Shown here: piece by piece, positions 5,937 to 10,042 of the stretch
Layout: each line of letters opens with the position of its first letter
How positions within the stretch are numbered: the stretch's first letter is position 1
Assembly: GCA_903958285.1 (NCBI GenBank)
Contig: CAJBSR010000351.1
Span: forward strand, 1 to 10,042
Reading direction: 5' to 3'
From: an uncultured Sphingomonadales bacterium
Lineage (GTDB): Bacteria > Pseudomonadota > Alphaproteobacteria > Sphingomonadales > Sphingomonadaceae
Length of the DNA: 10,042 nucleotides
The notes under the pieces: generated by a model
Told to the model about the DNA's origin: nothing
Seen by the model: only the letters and a program-made list of their open reading frames with translations
Databases searched by the model: none
Made by a program: the position numbers and the translations under genes

Positions 5937-6845
5937 TTAATGGTCGGATCGCCCAAAGTCGGGCCGGTCATCATCCTGCCCTTCCTCAATGATGCTGCGG
6001 CGGACCGCGCGGGTACGGCTGAACAGGTCGAATAGGGCATCGCCATCACCCCAACGGATGGCGCGCTGGAGGGCGGTCAAATCTTCCGAAAACCGCTGGA
6101 GCATTTCGAGCACGGCATCCTTGTTCGACAGAAACACATCGCGCCACATGGTCGGGTCCGACGCGGCGATGCGCGTGAAATCACGGAAGCCACCCGCTGA
6201 ATATTTGATGACTTCAGATCGGGTGACGGATTCCAAATCCGATGCCGTGCCGACGATGGTGTAGGCAATGAGGTGCGGCAAATGGCTGGTGACAGCGAGC
6301 ACCAAGTCATGGTGCGGCGCGTCCATGATATCCACATTCGCGCCCAACCGCTCCCAAAAGGCAGACAGCTGCGCGACCTTATTGGGGTCGGCATCAGCGG
6401 GGGGCGTCAGGATGCACCAGCGGTTGTGGAACAGCGTCGCAAAGCCTGCTTCCGGCCCGCTGCGCTCTGTACCGGCCACCGGATGGGCGGGGATAATGGC
6501 ATGGTTGGGCAGCGCCTCTTGCAGCGCGGTCAGGATCGCGGCCTTGGAAGACCCCACATCGCTCACCAATGCTTCGGCGGGAAGATCGTCGCGCATCTCG
6601 GCAGCGACAGCCCCCATGGCGCCAACAGGCACACACAGGATGACGAGTTCGGCATCGGTGACGGCGGCACCAGGCGTGTCGGCCATGTCATCGACCAGCT
6701 TGAGCGCCTTGGCAGTTTCGCGGGTTTCGGGATCCGCATCATAGCCGGAAAGTGCAACGCCCGGCATGTTCGCCCGCACGGCGCGCGCGACCGAAGAACC
6801 GATCAGCCCGAGGCCGATGATCGAAACGCGCGCAAAGGGCAGCAT
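5937..6845 (-). CDS. tyrA: Prephenate/arogenate dehydrogenase
   Basis: 302 residues. Oxidative decarboxylation of prephenate to 4-hydroxyphenylpyruvate (or arogenate to tyrosine), cytoplasmic, in tyrosine synthesis. The N-terminal Rossmann fold has GLGLIGSS (11-18), and Asp36 at the end of beta-2 ('GYDAD') suggests NAD+ over NADP+. 'DVGSSK' (96-101), 'HPVAGTERSGP' (121-131, with His121) and 'SHLPHLIAY' (187-195) are family catalytic and substrate motifs. The C-terminal half is the helical dimerisation domain. There is no chorismate mutase domain or ACT domain, so feedback control by tyrosine through an ACT domain is not expected. The ATG shares its A with the last base of the hisC TGA (TGATG at 6847-6843), so it is coupled to hisC. 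I cannot decide prephenate versus arogenate specificity from sequence. Confidence 0.93.
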   Translation of the reverse strand: MLPFARVSIIGLGLIGSSVARAVRANMPGVALSGYDADPETRETAKALKLVDDMADTPGAAVTDAELVILCVPVGAMGAVAAEMRDDLPAEALVSDVGSSKAAILTALQEALPNHAIIPAHPVAGTERSGPEAGFATLFHNRWCILTPPADADPNKVAQLSAFWERLGANVDIMDAPHHDLVLAVTSHLPHLIAYTIVGTASDLESVTRSEVIKYSAGGFRDFTRIAASDPTMWRDVFLSNKDAVLEMLQRFSEDLTALQRAIRWGDGDALFDLFSRTRAVRRSIIEEGQDDDRPDFGRSDH

Positions 6846-7945
6846 CAGGCGTCAGCCCCGACAATCTTGCGGAGCGCCGCGATCAGCCCACGGGTTTCCT
6901 CTTCGGTGCCGATGGTGATGCGAAGGCCGTTGCCAAGCCCCTGCCCCGGCAACCAGCGGACGATAAAGCCATGGTCCATCAGCCCATGATAAGCGGCCTC
7001 CGCTGTCACAGCGCCTTCAAAGGTGACGAGCTGGAAATTGGCCTTGCTCGGGACGGCGCGCAGGCCCGCATTGCCGAGCTTGGCAATTTCCGCCTCAAAC
7101 CAGTGGAGCCATGTGTCGTTGTGCGCGCGGCTGCGCGTGACAAAGTCCGTGTCCTGAACAGCCGCAATCGCCGCATCTTGGGCCGCAATGGAAAAGCTGA
7201 ACGGTGCGCGGATACGGTGCATCGCGTTGATGATGTCTGCCGAGGCGTAGCCCCAGCCCACGCGCTCTGCGGCAAGGCCGTAGATCTTTGAAAAGGTGCG
7301 CGTGACGAGCACATTTCCGGCGGTTCGCGCCAGCTCCAACCCGCCGTCATCATCTTCCGGCGCCAGATATTCGGCATAGGCATGGTCGAGCACGAGCAGA
7401 ACATCTTCGGGCAGGGCTGCATGCAGCCGCGCAATCTCGGACTTAGGAGAATAGGTGCCGGTCGGGTTATTCGGGTTGGCCACAAAGACGACACGCGTCT
7501 TATCAGTCACACAGGCGAGGATGGCATCGACATCAGTCGCATAGTCTTTGTCGGGTGCGATGACGGGCACAGCGCCCACGCGGCGCGTGGCGATTTCGTA
7601 AACGGCAAAGCCGTACTTCACGAAGATGATTTCATCCCCTGCTCCAGCAAAAGTGCCCGCGGCCAGATGCAGCACTTCGTCGGAACCGGTGCCATAGATG
7701 ATGCGGGCAGGATCAAGTCCGTTGGCCGCGGCAATCGCCTCACGCAGATCGGCCGCACTCGCATCGGGGTAGCGTTCCAGATCATGCGCATGGCGCGCAA
7801 AGGCCGCGCGGGCGGCCTCGCTTGTGCCGAGCGGATTTTCATTTGACGAGAGTTTGGCGACCTTGCGGCCGTCATCGGTTTTGGACTTGCCCGGAATATA
7901 AGGGGCAATGTCGAGGATCCAGGGCTTTGGTTGTGGTGCAGTCAT
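6845..7945 (-). CDS. hisC: Histidinol-phosphate aminotransferase (likely also aromatic aminotransferase)
   Basis: 366-residue PLP-dependent fold-type I aminotransferase, the usual HisC length. Visible parts: 'LSSNENPLG' (32-40, substrate-side Asn), 'GTGSDE' (85-90, phosphate contact), Tyr111, 'NPNNPTGT' (157-163 region), Asp187 and Tyr190 in 'LDHAYAEY', PLP-binding Lys220 in 'TFSKIYGLA', and Arg228 in 'ERVGWGY'. HisC converts imidazole-acetol phosphate to histidinol phosphate. Linked to tyrA and away from other his genes, such enzymes commonly also transaminate 4-hydroxyphenylpyruvate or prephenate, so a role in tyrosine and phenylalanine synthesis is likely. First gene of hisC-tyrA, whose stop overlaps the tyrA start by one base. 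It has no Shine-Dalgarno, and a promoter (7954-7982) places transcription start at or next to the ATG. Confidence 0.94.
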   Translation of the reverse strand: MTAPQPKPWILDIAPYIPGKSKTDDGRKVAKLSSNENPLGTSEAARAAFARHAHDLERYPDASAADLREAIAAANGLDPARIIYGTGSDEVLHLAAGTFAGAGDEIIFVKYGFAVYEIATRRVGAVPVIAPDKDYATDVDAILACVTDKTRVVFVANPNNPTGTYSPKSEIARLHAALPEDVLLVLDHAYAEYLAPEDDDGGLELARTAGNVLVTRTFSKIYGLAAERVGWGYASADIINAMHRIRAPFSFSIAAQDAAIAAVQDTDFVTRSRAHNDTWLHWFEAEIAKLGNAGLRAVPSKANFQLVTFEGAVTAEAAYHGLMDHGFIVRWLPGQGLGNGLRITIGTEEETRGLIAALRKIVGADA

Positions 7946-7953
7946 GGGCTGCG

Positions 7954-7982
7954 CCCATAGACTTGTGCCGGGGGGCGGTCAA
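7954..7982 (-). promoter_or_regulatory. Sigma-70-type promoter of hisC-tyrA, predicted leaderless
   Basis: On the minus strand, -35 TTGACC (7982-7977) is followed after 17 bp by -10 TATGGG (7959-7954); CTATGG with a 16-bp spacer is the alternative. A start about 7 bp further on falls within a few bases of the hisC ATG (7945-7943). The region before the ATG lacks a purine-rich ribosome site. The -35 begins 37 bp before the ATG, exactly as for metX on the other strand. Boxes are seen; the start point is inferred. Confidence 0.55.
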
Positions 7983-8008
7983 ACCGGGCCGTTGCTAGAC
8001 CGGTTGAC
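7978..8008. repeat. Inverted repeat joining the two divergent -35 boxes
   Basis: gtcaa-a-ccgg (7978-7987) and ccgg-ttgac (8000-8008) are mirror images apart from one extra A in the left arm. The -35 boxes of hisC and metX form the outer parts of the arms. This symmetric centre could be an operator acting on both promoters, or may reflect only that two similar -35 boxes face away from each other. The CCGG inner parts are not explained by -35 consensus. Confidence 0.45.
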
Positions 8009-8032
8009 AATGGAGGCCCTGCGCCCCTAGCC
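8004..8032 (+). promoter_or_regulatory. Sigma-70-type promoter of metX-metW, predicted leaderless
   Basis: A perfect -35 TTGACA (8004-8009) is followed after 17 bp by CTAGCC (8027-8032), a weak -10 of a kind I recall from sphingomonad promoters. Start of transcription would fall at about 8039-8041, on the metX ATG. The eight bases before the ATG are pyrimidine-rich (ccgcctcc) with no ribosome-binding site, consistent with a leaderless message. Boxes are observed; start point inferred. Confidence 0.6.
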
Positions 8033-8040
8033 CCGCCTCC

Positions 8041-9159
8041 ATGTCGGATGACGCGCCTTTCGGCCCTGATCGCCACATCACCCTGCCCGGGCCGCTTGCG
8101 CTCGACGGCGGGGGTGTGCTCGCGCCGGTGGATTTTGCCTATGAAACCTATGGCACGCTCAACGCCGACGCTTCCAACGCGATTCTCCTCTGCCATGCGT
8201 TGACCGGCGATCAATATGTGGCGTCAGACCATCCCGTCACCGGAAAGCCCGGCTGGTGGACGCGGATGGTCGGCTCCGGCAAGCCGATTGATACGGACCG
8301 GTATTTTGTGGTCTGCCCCAATGTCATTGGCAGCTGCATGGGATCATCCGGCCCTGCCTCTTTGGCGGAGGATGGCATACCCTATGGCATGCGGTTTCCT
8401 GTCATCACCATCCGCGACATGGTCCGTGCGCAGGCGCTTCTGCTCGATCATTTGGGCATTGACCGGCTCTACGCGGTCGTCGGTGGCTCGATGGGCGGCA
8501 TGCAGGTGATTTCATGGGCGGCGACCTATCCGAAGCGGGTGGCCTCTGCTGTCATCATCGCCTCGACGGCACGGCATTCAGCGCAGAACATCGCCTTTCA
8601 TGAAGTCGGGCGTCAGGCCATCATGGCAGACCCCAATTGGCGGGGCGGCGAATATTATGCCGACGGCAAGGGCCCCGATGCGGGCCTCGCTGTCGCGCGC
8701 ATGGCGGCGCACATCACCTATTTGTCGGAACAGGGGCTGACGGAGAAATTCGGTCGCCGCCTGCAGAACCGCGATGCCAAGACCTTCGGCTTCGACGCGG
8801 ACTTCCAGGTGGAAAGCTATCTGCGTCATCAGGGGTTGAGCTTCACCGACCGGTTCGACGCCAACTCCTATCTCTATATCACCCGCGCGATGGACTATTT
8901 CGATCTCGCCGAAGAACATGGCGGGCATCTCGCCAATGCGTTTCGCGGGTCGGCCACGCGCTTCTGTCTGGTCAGCTTTGATACGGACTGGCTCTACCCG
9001 ACGTCGGAATCGCGCAATATCGTCCACGCCTTGAACGCCAGCGGCGCGCCGGTCAGCTTTGTCGAGTTGTCGGCCCCCTTTGGGCATGACAGCTTCCTGC
9101 TTGACGTGCCGGACCTCAACCGCGTCGTGGACGGGTTTCTGAAAGCAGGCGGGCAATGA
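8041..9159 (+). CDS. metX: Homoserine O-acyltransferase MetX (acetyltransferase most likely)
   Basis: 372-residue cytoplasmic alpha/beta-hydrolase-fold enzyme that acylates homoserine as the first committed step of methionine synthesis. The nucleophile is Ser150 in '[10 protein letters not shown]', the acid Asp316 in 'DTDWLYP', and the base His349 in 'GHDSFLLD'. Other landmarks are '[17 protein letters not shown]' (91-107) and '[16 protein letters not shown]' (179-194). Length is normal. Acetyl-CoA versus succinyl-CoA use depends on few residues and cannot be settled here; alphaproteobacterial MetX proteins are usually annotated as acetyltransferases. The ATG at 8041 is supported by its fit to the promoter at 8004-8032, and no earlier in-frame start gives a ribosome site. 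Its TGA overlaps the metW ATG (ATGA at 9156-9159). Confidence 0.94.
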   Translation: MSDDAPFGPDRHITLPGPLALDGGGVLAPVDFAYETYGTLNADASNAILLCHALTGDQYVASDHPVTGKPGWWTRMVGSGKPIDTDRYFVVCPNVIGSCMGSSGPASLAEDGIPYGMRFPVITIRDMVRAQALLLDHLGIDRLYAVVGGSMGGMQVISWAATYPKRVASAVIIASTARHSAQNIAFHEVGRQAIMADPNWRGGEYYADGKGPDAGLAVARMAAHITYLSEQGLTEKFGRRLQNRDAKTFGFDADFQVESYLRHQGLSFTDRFDANSYLYITRAMDYFDLAEEHGGHLANAFRGSATRFCLVSFDTDWLYPTSESRNIVHALNASGAPVSFVELSAPFGHDSFLLDVPDLNRVVDGFLKAGGQ

Positions 9160-9746
9160 CTGCGCTGCGCCCCGACTTGGCGATCATCGCGCGTGAAGTG
9201 GCGGTGGGCACGCGGGTGCTGGATGTCGGCTGCGGCGACGGCGCGCTGATGGCGGCGCTTCGCGATGGCAAACAGGTCGATGCGCGCGGCATGGAGTTGG
9301 ACCCTGCCAATGTCGCCGAATGCGTGGCGCGCGGGCTTTCCGTCATTCAGGGGGACGCGAACATCGACCTTGCCGATTATCCGGAAGGCGCGTTCGATTA
9401 CGCCATTCTCAGCCAGACCCTGCAGACGACCATGCGGCCCGATCTGGTGATGGAACAGCTGCTGCGCGTCGGGCGGAAGGCCTTTGTCTCCTTCCCCAAT
9501 TTTGCGCATTGGCGCGTGCGACTGTCGCTTCTGTGGGGCGGGCGGATGCCCGTCACCCGTCTGCTGCCGATTGCCTGGTATGAAACACCCAATATCCACC
9601 ATGTGACGGTCGATGATTTCCGCGCTTTGGTGCGGGATCAGGGCATCAAAGTGGAAGGCGCCTGGTTTTTGAGCGGAGACAGGCTGACCAGTGCTGCGGC
9701 GGCCAATTTCCGCGCCGAGCACGCGGTGTTTTTGCTATCGAGATAA
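9156..9746 (+). CDS. metW: Methionine biosynthesis protein MetW (SAM-methyltransferase fold)
   Basis: 196 residues, normal MetW length, cytoplasmic. A Rossmann-like methyltransferase fold carries the SAM-binding glycine loop DVGCGDG (23-29) and the acidic residue Glu47-Leu-Asp at the end of beta-2. MetW landmarks are 'LSQTLQTT' (85-92), '[10 protein letters not shown]' (113-122) and '[15 protein letters not shown]' (141-155). MetW is encoded beside metX in many proteobacteria and is required for methionine synthesis in several of them, where it is proposed to assist MetX; its exact reaction is not established. Overlaps metX by 4 bases and should be co-translated. The stop at 9744-9746 is followed at once by a palindromic element. 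Confidence 0.94.
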   Translation: MTALRPDLAIIAREVAVGTRVLDVGCGDGALMAALRDGKQVDARGMELDPANVAECVARGLSVIQGDANIDLADYPEGAFDYAILSQTLQTTMRPDLVMEQLLRVGRKAFVSFPNFAHWRVRLSLLWGGRMPVTRLLPIAWYETPNIHHVTVDDFRALVRDQGIKVEGAWFLSGDRLTSAAAANFRAEHAVFLLSR

Positions 9747-9753
9747 GGCAGTG

Positions 9754-9813
9754 ATCCGTTCGTCCCGAGCGAAGTCGAGGGACGTGTCTCGACGTCGCTC
9801 GACACAAACGGAT
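9754..9813. repeat. 60-bp compound palindrome (REP-like intergenic element), probable transcript end
   Basis: Outer arms atccgtt (9754-9760) and aacggat (9807-9813) pair perfectly. The 23-base inner halves (9761-9783 and 9784-9806) are inverted copies matching at 17 of 23 positions. Each half also closes on itself: gtccc/gggac (9762-9766 and 9779-9783) and gtgtc/gacac (9784-9788 and 9801-9805). The DNA can therefore form one long stem or two adjacent hairpins. It sits between the convergent metW and DUF177 genes and lacks a T-run. From memory, sequences of the type 'cgttcgtcccgagcgaagtcgaggga' recur between genes in sphingomonad chromosomes. Confidence 0.75.
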
Positions 9814-9820
9814 TGGGAAT

Positions 9821-10042
9821 TCACCCCTTGATCATCTTGTCCTTCAGTGCGGCCAGCACCCCGAAAGGCCCGGCTTCTTCTTCAGACAGGATGCCCACCT
9901 CTTTGATGCGGGTGTCCGCGGTCGGCGCACGGGGATAGGGGTCGAGCGCAAGGCCCAGCGTCTGGGCGATGGCCTCACCCAAGTCGATGCCGCTGCCATC
10001 ATGCTCCATCACATCGCAATCCTCAGCGTCCAATTCGATTTC
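9821..10042 (-). CDS. C-terminal part of a DUF177 (YceD-like) protein, 5' end outside window
   Basis: The frame is open from the window edge to the TGA at 9823-9821, giving the last 73 residues. They contain the DUF177 signature: an acidic lead-in ('EDCDVMEHDGSGIDLGEAI'), then 'LGLALDPYPRAP', then a short tail ending 'FGVLAALKDKMIKG'. In E. coli the relative YceD is encoded just upstream of rpmF and has been linked to 23S rRNA accumulation; a ribosome-related role is the usual inference. The TTG at 10033 is internal leucine, not the start, since family-like acidic residues continue to the edge. It converges with metW across the palindrome at 9754-9813. Confidence 0.88.
   Translation of the reverse strand, partial: EIELDAEDCDVMEHDGSGIDLGEAIAQTLGLALDPYPRAPTADTRIKEVGILSEEEAGPFGVLAALKDKMIKG

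Noticed and set aside
7944..7958. Hairpin atgggc-tgc-gcccat covering the hisC start codon, as a translational switch
   Set aside because: One arm is the predicted -10 box (TATGGG on the minus strand). If the message is leaderless, the outer arm is not transcribed, so no RNA hairpin can form. It would return as a candidate only if 5' mapping shows a longer leader.
7873..7958. Out-of-frame short ORF starting at an ATG 13 bases before hisC (minus strand), as a leader peptide
   Set aside because: It lies mostly inside hisC, has no ribosome site or run of regulatory His/Tyr codons, and starts within the predicted -10 box.

Overview
The window looks like ordinary chromosomal DNA of a high-GC alphaproteobacterium, most likely a member of the Sphingomonadales. 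The protein sequences, the tight packing with ATGA/GTGA start-stop overlaps, the scarcity of GANTC sites and the sphingomonad-like intergenic palindrome all point that way. The placement rests on recall of family sequences, not on a database search.

Layout from left to right. (1) The 3' end of a plus-strand gene for a surface or secreted protein with a carboxypeptidase-regulatory-like beta-sandwich (2-433). A terminator hairpin that can serve both strands (464-501) and a minus-strand tRNA-Leu(GAG) (523-609) follow. (2) A MATE-family exporter (769-2136) runs tail to tail into a minus-strand bitopic zinc-ribbon protein resembling Caulobacter ZitP (2117-2878). Their coding ends overlap by 20 bp. 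(3) A 211-bp divergent control region (2879-3089) carries two copies of a 17-bp element containing GANTC, one pointing at each flanking gene. (4) A four-gene plus-strand operon, ftsE-ftsX-ydcF-like-plsC-like (3090-5933), has every junction a 4-base start-stop overlap. (5) A minus-strand hisC-tyrA operon (7945 to 5937) for tyrosine (and possibly histidine) synthesis ends 3 bp from the plsC-like stop. (6) A 95-bp divergent control region (7946-8040) has two back-to-back promoters whose predicted start points fall at or next to the ATGs of hisC and metX. (7) metX-metW (8041-9746) for methionine synthesis. (8) A 60-bp palindromic element (9754-9813), then the 3' end of a minus-strand DUF177/YceD gene (9821-10042).

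The genes fall into two themes. The first is envelope and cell cycle: the ZitP-like polarity candidate, FtsEX (divisome ABC complex that controls peptidoglycan hydrolysis), a DUF218 membrane-anchored protein of the ElyC/SanA/YdcF type, and a phospholipid acyltransferase. The second is amino-acid synthesis: HisC/TyrA and MetX/MetW. From memory, the order ftsEX - ydcF - plsC - (tyrA-hisC) - metXW recurs in alphaproteobacteria, so most of the window is conserved core genome.

I found no mobile element, CRISPR array, phage or toxin-antitoxin system. The points most worth following up are regulatory: the paired GANTC-containing elements between the ZitP-like gene and ftsE, and the symmetric, probably leaderless, hisC/metX promoters.
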